Source: Hungateiclostridiaceae bacterium UBA3934
GTDB taxonomy: Bacteria; Bacillota; Clostridia; Acetivibrionales; DTU013
Length of the DNA: 21,870 nucleotides
Reading direction: 5' to 3'
Assembly (NCBI GenBank): GCA_002385815.1
Contig: DGEE01000118.1
Location: 3,736-25,605 of the forward strand
How positions within the stretch are numbered: the stretch's first letter is position 1; every line of letters starts with the position of its first letter. Under the pieces are notes generated by a model, which did not search any database, was not told the DNA's origin, and saw only the letters and a program-made list of their open reading frames with translations. The position numbers were made by a program, and so were the translations under genes. Below are positions 6,658-14,006 of the stretch, in pieces.

Positions 6658-8610
6658 GTGTTGCTTGTAATGATCCTTGCAGTACCGCTGGCAGGAGCGG
6701 CTGTTCTGCTCCTCTTGCGGAAAGGGGACAAAAATATAATATCAGTTGCTTCGGCTGCAGTGCTGGCGCTGACACTGTTCCTGCTGAAGAATGTATTCGG
6801 TGGCGGACCCGTTGAGCTCGCAATACATCTTCACGGGCCATATGCACCGGTGTTGCGCGCTGATCCCATATCTGCCCTGTTCGTTGTTTTGGCAGCATTT
6901 ATATGGTTTGCCGTATCCATATATATGCCGGGATATATGGAGCACGAAGCAAGACCGCGGAGCTTTGGGGTCTGGACATTGCTGACGCTGACTGTGGTTG
7001 AGGGTGTGTTCCTGGCGGGCGATCCGGTGACTATGCTGCTGTTTTTCGAACTTATGGCTGTAACATCATACTTCTGGGTCATACACCGGGGGTACAAAAA
7101 AGCGGTCAGATCCGGAAATCTGTACCTGTTTTTCAGCATAGCCGCCGGTTTTCTGCTGACCCTGGGGATCGTGCTGATATTTGTGGCAACCAGTAAACTG
7201 CCGGAGGTCGGGGCAGTTCCGGCCACACCTTCGGATCCGCATATGTTTGGCTGGGGCATAGCTCTGCTCGTGTCAGGGTTCGCGGTCAAGGCTGGGGCAG
7301 TACCGCTCCATATCTGGCTTCCTCATGCCCACAGTGCAGCACCGACTCCCGGCAGCGCGCTCTTATCCGGACTGCTCATCAAGGTGGGGGCCTATGGCTT
7401 GATACGGACGGCTGAGCTTGCAGGCTGTGTTCGGGAAGCGGGGAACGGCGTCACATGGCTGGGGCCTGTCCTGATAGCGGCAGGAATATGCTCAATGCTG
7501 GGCGGTGTAGCTGCAGCTTTGCTGCAAAGTGATGCAAAACGGCTTCTGGCATATCACAGTATCAGTCAGATGGGCTATATAATATTCGGACTGGGCATCG
7601 ACTTTTATCTGGAATCAGCCAGAGATATCGCATTTACCGGCGCTGTATTCCATATTATAAACCATGCTTTATTCAAAGCTGCATTGTTCCTGGGTGTGGG
7701 CATAATCTATATCCGTACGAAAGAGACGAATCTTTACAGGCTTGGCGGCCTCTGGCGGCGTTTCCCTGTGACAGCGGTCCTGATGCTGCTGGCTGTTCTG
7801 GGTATCACTGGTGCGCCCGGACTGAATGGTTATGCCAGCAAGACATTGCTCCACCATGCGGCAGGCATGGCTGCCGGGACCGGTTCCCCATGGCTGGTTT
7901 GGGCAGAGAGGCTGTTTGTTCTGACCGGAGTCGGTACGGCAGCATCCTTCGCCAAACTTTACTATTTGACGTTCCTCGGCAAGCCATCAGATGACACTCT
8001 TATCAGAAATCCGGGTGATGACAGAGTATCCGGCAGAATGCAGCCCGGGATGAATGCGGCCATGGCTCTGCTGGCTGTTGTTATGGTGGGTATCGGCATT
8101 GCACCGGAGTTCTTTGTCAATACGGCGGTAATACCTGCAGTCGGGGCATCAGATGTGGATAAGGCTGTCGCTGATCTGACTTACCTGGCATTTTGGAGCA
8201 CCGGTGATGTCATCGGAATGGTCATTACACTGCTTATCGGTGTATTAGTCTGTTGGGTCGGACTCAGATACGGGATATTCCACCGGAAATTCCCTGTATG
8301 GTTAACGCCTGAAGGCCTGGTAAAGCTGGCAGTGCAGGGGATCAGTCGGTTATGGCGGGCCGGGACAGGCAAATACACTGTGCTGGCTGAAAATGCTCAT
8401 GAGTCGGGGAGCGCTGTGAAAGCCAGACTTTATTCGGCCATCAGGAAATTTGACCGGTCCAGGAGCAGCACCATCGGCGGGTTGAGGCTGACCGGTATCA
8501 GTGCCGACGCAGCAATACTTTTTATGATATTAGCTATCCTGATTCTATGGTATACTATTATCGATCCTGGTCTTCATGACAACTGGCTGCCTTTTATCCG
8601 TCCGCAGTAG
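6658..8610 (+). CDS. Third antiporter-like subunit, NuoM/HyfB-like, long form
   Basis: This 650-residue membrane protein has the same pump core: Glu131 in LLFFELMAVTSY, Lys211 in GFAVKAGAVPLHIWLPHAH, and Lys242 in SGLLIKVGAYGLIR. GITGAPGLNGYASKTLL carries the helix-12 lysine and resembles NuoM or HyfB. About 150 residues beyond the usual core include further helices and a final helix near the C-terminus, as in long hydrogenase-type subunits. GTG 6658 is chosen because GGGAGG lies about seven bases upstream; GTG 6640 and ATG 6643 overlap the preceding stop but have no such site. No hydrogenase or NADH-binding gene follows, so it probably belongs to an antiporter and not to a redox pump. Confidence 0.87.
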   Translation: MLLVMILAVPLAGAAVLLLLRKGDKNIISVASAAVLALTLFLLKNVFGGGPVELAIHLHGPYAPVLRADPISALFVVLAAFIWFAVSIYMPGYMEHEARPRSFGVWTLLTLTVVEGVFLAGDPVTMLLFFELMAVTSYFWVIHRGYKKAVRSGNLYLFFSIAAGFLLTLGIVLIFVATSKLPEVGAVPATPSDPHMFGWGIALLVSGFAVKAGAVPLHIWLPHAHSAAPTPGSALLSGLLIKVGAYGLIRTAELAGCVREAGNGVTWLGPVLIAAGICSMLGGVAAALLQSDAKRLLAYHSISQMGYIIFGLGIDFYLESARDIAFTGAVFHIINHALFKAALFLGVGIIYIRTKETNLYRLGGLWRRFPVTAVLMLLAVLGITGAPGLNGYASKTLLHHAAGMAAGTGSPWLVWAERLFVLTGVGTAASFAKLYYLTFLGKPSDDTLIRNPGDDRVSGRMQPGMNAAMALLAVVMVGIGIAPEFFVNTAVIPAVGASDVDKAVADLTYLAFWSTGDVIGMVITLLIGVLVCWVGLRYGIFHRKFPVWLTPEGLVKLAVQGISRLWRAGTGKYTVLAENAHESGSAVKARLYSAIRKFDRSRSSTIGGLRLTGISADAAILFMILAILILWYTIIDPGLHDNWLPFIRPQ

Positions 8611-8655
8611 ACGGAAGGATCGGCTGGGAAAATACAATGACAGGAGGGATCTGGA

Positions 8656-10005
8656 ATGGCAAGAGATACCATCGGCAGTAAAATATCCGCACTTCTGGAG
8701 GAGAAGCAGTATAAAACCGTAAGAGATATCATATCAGAGATGCAGCCCTATGATATCGCAGCTTTGTTTGAAGATATCCCTGAAAAGCAGGCCATCATAT
8801 TGTTCCGGATCATTCCAAAGAATTATGCAGCTGAGACTTTCGTGGAGATGGATCCGGATCAGCAGGAGATGCTCATAAGGAGCTTTACTGACACCGAGCT
8901 CCGGGAGGTTGCCAATGAACTGTTTATCGATGATATCGTAGGTATCCTGGAAGAGATGCCTGCGAATGTCGTCAAGCGTATCCTGGACAACTCGACGGCT
9001 GAAGACCGCATGATGATAAATGAGATACTCCGGTATCCGGAGGATTCTGCCGGAAGTATCATGACGACAGAGTTCATCAGCCTGCGTTCTGATATGACCA
9101 TCGCTGACACCATAAATAAAATAAGAAGAGTGGGTCTTGACAGTGAAACTATAGATACCTGCTATGTCACCGATAATGTCAGGCATCTGATAGGAACAGT
9201 CTCAATAAGGACGATAATCCTTTCTGATGACAGTAAAAAAGTCGAAGAGGTGATGGACCGGAATGTCATTTCGGTGAACACCACCGAGGACCAGGAAGAG
9301 GCGGTAAACCTGTTCCTCAAGTATGATCTTACTGTCCTGCCCGTAGTCGACAATGACAACAGGCTTGTCGGTATCGTTACAGTTGACGATGCCCTGGACG
9401 TACTTCAGGAAGAAACGACGGAGGACATAGAGAAAATGGCGGCAATCACTCCTACTTATAAGCCGTATCTCAAAAATTCCGTTTTGGAGATATGGAAAAG
9501 CCGGACGCCGTGGCTGCTCTTTCTCATGATTTCTGCAACTTTTACCGGTATGATAATAACCCATTTTGAAGATGCGCTCAAAGTGTATGTGGTGCTGACG
9601 GCCTATATCCCGATGCTCATGGATACGGGCGGAAACTCAGGGAGCCAGGCATCTGTCACCATCATAAGGGGGCTGTCCCTGAACGAACTGGACTTTACGG
9701 ATATATTTCGTGTAGTGTGGAAAGAGATCCGTGTTGCCGTTTTGTGCGGGATCTCGTTGGCTCTGGTTAATTTTGCCAAGCTCATGGTCATTGACAAGGT
9801 CAGTGTCCAGGTATCCGCTATCATCAGCATCACGCTGGTCATGACGGTTTTCATTGCAAAGCTCGTGGGATGTACTTTGCCCATGCTTGCTAAAAAAGTG
9901 AATTTTGACCCCGCTGTTATGGCAAGCCCGTTTATAACCACCATCGTGGATGCTCTTTCTCTGCTCGTATATTTCGGGACAGCAAGCTGGCTGCTTGGGA
10001 TATGA
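8656..10005 (+). CDS. mgtE: Magnesium channel/transporter MgtE
   Basis: MgtE is a homodimeric, Mg2+-gated magnesium channel of the inner membrane. At 449 residues it is the usual length. The acidic N domain covers residues 1-130, two CBS domains about 137-255, then a connecting plug helix and five membrane helices from about 285. GGNSGSQASVTIIRGLSL in helix 2 is the family signature. Asp432 in TTIVDALSLLVYF matches the pore aspartate known from Thermus MgtE. The start has AGGAGG upstream. It follows the antiporter genes after 45 bases with no terminator, so it probably shares the c-di-AMP-controlled transcript. No M-box riboswitch is visible before it. Confidence 0.95.
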   Translation: MARDTIGSKISALLEEKQYKTVRDIISEMQPYDIAALFEDIPEKQAIILFRIIPKNYAAETFVEMDPDQQEMLIRSFTDTELREVANELFIDDIVGILEEMPANVVKRILDNSTAEDRMMINEILRYPEDSAGSIMTTEFISLRSDMTIADTINKIRRVGLDSETIDTCYVTDNVRHLIGTVSIRTIILSDDSKKVEEVMDRNVISVNTTEDQEEAVNLFLKYDLTVLPVVDNDNRLVGIVTVDDALDVLQEETTEDIEKMAAITPTYKPYLKNSVLEIWKSRTPWLLFLMISATFTGMIITHFEDALKVYVVLTAYIPMLMDTGGNSGSQASVTIIRGLSLNELDFTDIFRVVWKEIRVAVLCGISLALVNFAKLMVIDKVSVQVSAIISITLVMTVFIAKLVGCTLPMLAKKVNFDPAVMASPFITTIVDALSLLVYFGTASWLLGI

Positions 10006-10014
10006 TATCATATC
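9999..10014. repeat. Perfect 16-base palindrome at a convergent gene junction
   Basis: GATATGATATCATATC reads the same on both strands and spans the stop codons of mgtE and of the convergent gene, which are only seven bases apart. There is no T-run on either side, so it is a poor intrinsic terminator. It may be chance in AT-rich sequence. Confidence 0.5.
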
Positions 10015-11554
10015 ATTCACGATAGAGACCAAACAGCTTCAGCAGCTTCTGCCAGAAGGTCAGGCGTGCAGGTGCCGGGTCATCGGCTTTTACGGCTTTC
10101 GGTATGCTTATTGGTTTTGTCCGCAGTGCAAACTGCACAGCCTCGACATTGGTATTCCTGTCCGAGACGAATGAAACCGGTCTTTCATCGCTGCCTAATA
10201 TCCCCTCCAGCAGTTCGTCTATCTTTTTCTCTATTTCCGAATCCATACCCGATATGCCATCGCGCAATTGCCTGGTACCATCCTTATATGACGCAAGTCC
10301 GCTGCGCAGCTTCTTTATCGCCGAATCAAGTTCGGCTCCTGCATTATACAGCTCATTTGCAGATGCTGCCACCATAGCAGCAGATGAACTGAATTCTCCG
10401 GTGCCCTTAGCCAGCTCAGCAGCTCCGGCACTCAGCCGCGCAGTACCATCCAGATAGCTTCTGAGACCCTGTGTGAATCGCACTACACCGTCAAGCTGTT
10501 TTTTCACATCTGAAAGGTCGGGCATATATGACAGCACCTCAGCGTAATTTTCCGGTGTCAGTGCAGGTATACGGGAATCCACTGCTGCCAGTTGGGCATT
10601 GACCGAATCAAAGGTTGCCTGCTGTATTGCCGCAGCGCCGTACATCAGCTGTTCATTCTGAACTGTCAGTTCCGCCAGGCCGTTACTCAGTGCAGTTGCC
10701 CCGGCATCCAGCATGGCTGCCCCGGCGGAAAGTTGTTCGACACCCGAATTGAATTCTTTCAGACCCTCTGCATATTTCTGCATCCCCTCTGATAGCTGAT
10801 CAAGGGCCTCCAGCAATTCACCGGCACCGCTGTCCAGTTCTTTTATTGCGTCGGTGAGCTGAGTGATCTGATCGCTGAACATTTCACTGTCTGCATCAAT
10901 GCCGAAGGTCAGTTTTATACCGTTTATTGTTACCGCATCCATCTCAAAATCGCGGACATCAGCTGTTACTTCTATATCAGCACCTTTCCCGGGCAATACT
11001 GTATAGCTGAGCTGTTTTTTTCCGCCGGCTTCTGCGATGACTGCATCTGTGGTTTCAATATTTGAGCAGAGCCTGCTGTTAAGCGTAAGCGATATCTGCA
11101 GTGCATAATTGTTATAAAATACACTGTTTGCTTTGTCGTTCTGCTTTACCGACATGAGGATCTTAAGCCTGCCGCTTTTGCCTGCCAGCTCGCTACCCGA
11201 TATATGCCTGTCATCCAGATAGTATTTTATATCAATATCCCAGGGAAGCTCTTTCTGCTCAAGGTTTCCCTGGTAGTAGAATTTTTTGGCGGAGGTGTTT
11301 ATACTGATCCTGTCGCCTTCAATGATAAGCTTTTCAGAACTGGTCAGGTTGCGAACTCCGGAATAGCTGCCATAATCCGTGATGCTGCCGCCGTTGAATA
11401 TATTCACGACATACAGACTGCCGACAGATCCGTCATGATCAAGTATGCCGTAAACAGCTTCTTCCTTGGGCGATGGGATATCCTGGGCCGATACTGCCGC
11501 AGCAGAAGCTGACATCACTGCCAATACCAGTAACAGGGCTATAATTTTCTTCAT
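10013..11554 (-). CDS. Secreted coiled-coil protein with YhgE-type heptad repeats
   Basis: This 513-residue protein opens with a clear signal peptide (MKK, a leucine-rich core, then ASAAAVSAQ). Residues about 30-220 form a beta-rich domain. Residues about 230-440 carry repeated xxLxxGxxxLxxG heptads, as in the YhgE/Pip-like family (for example LSAGAAMLDAGATALSNGLAEL), predicting a long coiled coil. The end, NTNVEAVQFALRTKPISIP and then FWQKLLKLFGLY, is a short amphipathic segment often seen in such partners of MMPL exporters. Its ATG overlaps the stop of the upstream MMPL gene by four bases, with AGGAAGTGAT as ribosome binding site. It probably works with the exporter at the membrane or cell envelope. 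The substrate is unknown. Confidence 0.82.
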   Translation of the reverse strand: MKKIIALLLVLAVMSASAAAVSAQDIPSPKEEAVYGILDHDGSVGSLYVVNIFNGGSITDYGSYSGVRNLTSSEKLIIEGDRISINTSAKKFYYQGNLEQKELPWDIDIKYYLDDRHISGSELAGKSGRLKILMSVKQNDKANSVFYNNYALQISLTLNSRLCSNIETTDAVIAEAGGKKQLSYTVLPGKGADIEVTADVRDFEMDAVTINGIKLTFGIDADSEMFSDQITQLTDAIKELDSGAGELLEALDQLSEGMQKYAEGLKEFNSGVEQLSAGAAMLDAGATALSNGLAELTVQNEQLMYGAAAIQQATFDSVNAQLAAVDSRIPALTPENYAEVLSYMPDLSDVKKQLDGVVRFTQGLRSYLDGTARLSAGAAELAKGTGEFSSSAAMVAASANELYNAGAELDSAIKKLRSGLASYKDGTRQLRDGISGMDSEIEKKIDELLEGILGSDERPVSFVSDRNTNVEAVQFALRTKPISIPKAVKADDPAPARLTFWQKLLKLFGLYRE

Positions 11555-13638
11555 TCGATATCACTTCCTTTACCGTTTTTTATACCATGGAATCTATTGT
11601 TCAAGGTCGTTTTCCGGATAATCTTGTCGAATAATACGAGCAATCCCGGGAGCACACAGGCTACCATGGCCAGCGACAGCAGTGTGCCTCTGCCCAGAAG
11701 CATCCCCAATTCGATGATAATGGGATTGTTTGATGTATATGCCAGCGTAAAGCCGGAAATGGCCAGGGTCAGTGCCGAGATGAGGACAGCTGCCAGGTTT
11801 TCCTGTATAGTGATACGCATGGCATCCTTCTTTGGGTGCAGCTTTCTGTTGCTGAGATAAGCATTCGTGAACAATATGGCATAGTCCACAGTCGCGCCGA
11901 GCTGCACGGTACTTATGACCAGAAAGCCGATGAAGTTCAGTGGGGTGCCGGTGAAATATGGGAATGAAAGGTTGATCCATATTGCTGTTTCAATGGTGAA
12001 TACCAGCAGAAAAGGCAGGCTTACAGAACGGAATGTCACCAGCAGCACCAGGAATATGCCTCCTATCGCTATCAGGTTGACCAGTCTGTTGTCCACTGAA
12101 ACAGTTTTTTTCATATCATACAGGGATACGCTTTGACCGGCAAGCCAGTATTCGTCGTAATATTCTGAAGCCGTGTCCAATATGTTCCGGACTGTGTCGA
12201 ATGCTTCGTCGCCTTCGTCAACGGTGTCAGTGTTGATGATGATCCGTGAGTATTGCGTGGAATAAAACTGGTCAACAGCTTCCCCGGGGACAAATTCTAC
12301 CGGTATCTGGGCTCCGATGGCCGTGGAATACGATATGACATCTGTCACATGGGGCAGTCTGGAAAGCTCATCCGACAGTTCGGCTTCTGTTCCCATGTCC
12401 CCTTTGGGTACCAGGAGTGCCATCGTGTTCTGCCTGCCGAATTTTTCTTCTATAAGGGCGGCGTCTTTCCCGACTCTCGAGACACTGGTAATATTGCTGG
12501 TGCCATATAGGAACTGATTATTCGACTGTGCGAGTAAACAGGGTATCGCTATAACGAGTGCAAGGATCATGAACGGTATCCTGACCTTCATCAGAAGACT
12601 TCCCGCTTTCCCGAGATCAGGCATCAGTTTTCTGTGCTTTGTTTTGTCTATAAGTTTACAGGAAAGCAGCGTTAGGGCCGGCATAAATACCATGACAGAA
12701 ACGAAGCTGAAAATGATCCCCTTCAGCAGGTTCAGCCCCAGGTCCGCGCCTACACGGAAGCGCATGAAAATGAGTGCGGCAAAGCCGATCATCGTAGTGG
12801 CGGCACTGGCTGCCACAGTGGAAAGCGACTCCTTCATGGCCAGCTTCATCGCCTTTTCAGGTTCGAAAGACTGTCTGTGCCTGTTGAAGCTGTGCAGCAG
12901 GAAAATAGAGTAATCCAGTGATACGGCAAGCTGAAGTACCGGGCTGACAGTCCTCGTAATAAATGATATCTCACCGAATAGTATATTAGTGCCCATATTG
13001 ATAAGTATTGCAGCACCTATTGTGAGCAGGAAAAACAGGGGTTCTGCCCATGAGCTGGTGGAAACGATCAGGATGACCAATACGACAGGAATCAGTATCA
13101 GCATTGCATTGACTACTTCGGATACCGACATGGCCTGTGTTTCCGCTATTGACACGGCTTCGCCTGCAGCCGCGTTTTCTTCGCCGATTATCTCATAGAT
13201 AGCTTCAACGGCGCTCTGTTCCTGGCCGGATTCGATGGTAAGATCCATCAGCGCGTCATTGTTTTTGTAATAGCTTTCGACCAGTGAGCCGTCAAGAAAT
13301 TCGACAGGTGTTGTTTTCAATGTGTCAGCGCCAACCACATCATCAAGCCAGGTCACAGAGGTGATACCTTCCACAGCAGCGATTTTCTCTTTGTATTCCA
13401 GTACATCATGTATTGATACATCTGTGAGCATTACCTTTGCATTGGGTATTTCACCGCCAAACTCAGTCTGCATTATCCTGATGGCGGTGGTGGACTGTGC
13501 GTCAGGGGGCAGGTAATCCACTGTATTGTAGTTGATGGATACATTCAGCGAAAGGAGTCCCCCCAGCACTGAAGCGATCAGGAACACCGCCAGTATGCTT
13601 TTTTTATGGTTGATCACAGCTTGTGAAAGCCTGTCCAT
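11551..13638 (-). CDS. MMPL/RND family exporter
   Basis: This 695-residue transporter has the duplicated RND layout: an N-terminal helix at residues 13-33, a periplasm-type loop to about 175, five helices, then helix 7 near 352-370, a second loop to about 515, and five more helices. Both halves keep the Asp-Tyr pair of the MMPL proton relay: LDYSIFLLHSF (Asp242) and VDYAILFTNAY (Asp585). Members use proton motive force to move lipids, peptides or drugs. The ATG at 13638 has GAGGTGAT upstream. It is the first gene of a two-gene operon with a heptad-repeat partner. No TetR or MarR regulator is adjacent, so the trigger and substrate remain unknown. Confidence 0.9.
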   Translation of the reverse strand: MDRLSQAVINHKKSILAVFLIASVLGGLLSLNVSINYNTVDYLPPDAQSTTAIRIMQTEFGGEIPNAKVMLTDVSIHDVLEYKEKIAAVEGITSVTWLDDVVGADTLKTTPVEFLDGSLVESYYKNNDALMDLTIESGQEQSAVEAIYEIIGEENAAAGEAVSIAETQAMSVSEVVNAMLILIPVVLVILIVSTSSWAEPLFFLLTIGAAILINMGTNILFGEISFITRTVSPVLQLAVSLDYSIFLLHSFNRHRQSFEPEKAMKLAMKESLSTVAASAATTMIGFAALIFMRFRVGADLGLNLLKGIIFSFVSVMVFMPALTLLSCKLIDKTKHRKLMPDLGKAGSLLMKVRIPFMILALVIAIPCLLAQSNNQFLYGTSNITSVSRVGKDAALIEEKFGRQNTMALLVPKGDMGTEAELSDELSRLPHVTDVISYSTAIGAQIPVEFVPGEAVDQFYSTQYSRIIINTDTVDEGDEAFDTVRNILDTASEYYDEYWLAGQSVSLYDMKKTVSVDNRLVNLIAIGGIFLVLLVTFRSVSLPFLLVFTIETAIWINLSFPYFTGTPLNFIGFLVISTVQLGATVDYAILFTNAYLSNRKLHPKKDAMRITIQENLAAVLISALTLAISGFTLAYTSNNPIIIELGMLLGRGTLLSLAMVACVLPGLLVLFDKIIRKTTLNNRFHGIKNGKGSDIE

Positions 13639-13803
13639 TGAACATCACCTCTTTGTCGACACTGTGTTGATAAGTTGCCCCTATGTATAGTTTATATACA
13701 CTGTGGTGCTAAATCAACAGACAGATGATTATAATATGTATGTTCTTAATCATAAACAGGCTAAGTGTTTGTTATCTGATATATTTGGCTAAACTGGCGG
13801 ATA

Positions 13804-13857
13804 ACTGTCCTGTCAACCGTGCCGGATGTTCGGATCCCGGCAGTTGCTGCGGACAGT
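13804..13857. other. Extended imperfect hairpin in the divergent gap
   Basis: Three nested helices stack. ACTGTCC (13804-13810) pairs with GGACAGT (13851-13857). CAAC (13814-13817) pairs with GTTG (13843-13846). TGCCGGAT (13820-13827) pairs with ATCC-C-GGCA (13834-13842), around loop GTTCGG. That gives 19 pairs with small internal loops. No T-run follows on either strand. It could be a small structured RNA, a leader element or a REP-like repeat; the sequence does not decide. Confidence 0.5.
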
Positions 13858-13933
13858 ATGTCCGGTGACTGATGGAACAGATCGGGTGATAAGTGTCTGT
13901 GAGCCGTATCTGGTGTCTCATTAAAGAATACGG

Positions 13934-13939
13934 TATAAT
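13934..13939 (+). promoter_or_regulatory. Likely -10 box for the TetM-like gene
   Basis: A perfect TATAAT lies 68 bases before the chosen start at 14007. The -35 position (13911-13916, TGGTGT) matches poorly, so the promoter may be weak or activator-dependent. A start of transcription near 13946 would exclude the upstream hairpin from the message and supports translation from 14007. Confidence 0.45.
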
Positions 13940-14006
13940 GTTATTACAAAAGAAACGATTATATGGGATGGATTTTATTGATTTTGCGGATGAAGGATCA
14001 CTACAG

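Larger units (their letters stand above)
13639..14006. other. Divergent intergenic region, MMPL operon / TetM-like gene
   Basis: These 368 bases separate two divergent operons. On the MMPL side, an AT-rich inverted repeat TGTATA-5-TATACA (13684-13700) lies 46 bases before the exporter start and overlaps weak -10-like sequences on the minus strand; TTGATT (reverse complement of 13712-13717) is a possible -35. In the middle is a 54-base extended hairpin (13804-13857). On the TetM side is a TATAAT box (13934-13939). No gene is supported here; the reading frame open from 13893 is treated as leader. Confidence 0.5.

Noticed and set aside
899..8610. Energy-conserving hydrogenase or complex I membrane arm
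   Set aside because: No NiFe, FeS or NADH-binding subunit gene is in the window, and the small subunits E, F, G and B are those of Mrp. A redox partner elsewhere cannot be excluded.
8611..8655. An M-box (Mg2+) riboswitch before mgtE
   Set aside because: The gap is only 45 bases, too short for an M-box, and holds just a ribosome binding site.
13893..14006. N-terminal 38-residue extension of the TetM-like protein
   Set aside because: The extension overlaps the TATAAT box, has no family similarity, and the AAGGA site serves ATG 14007.
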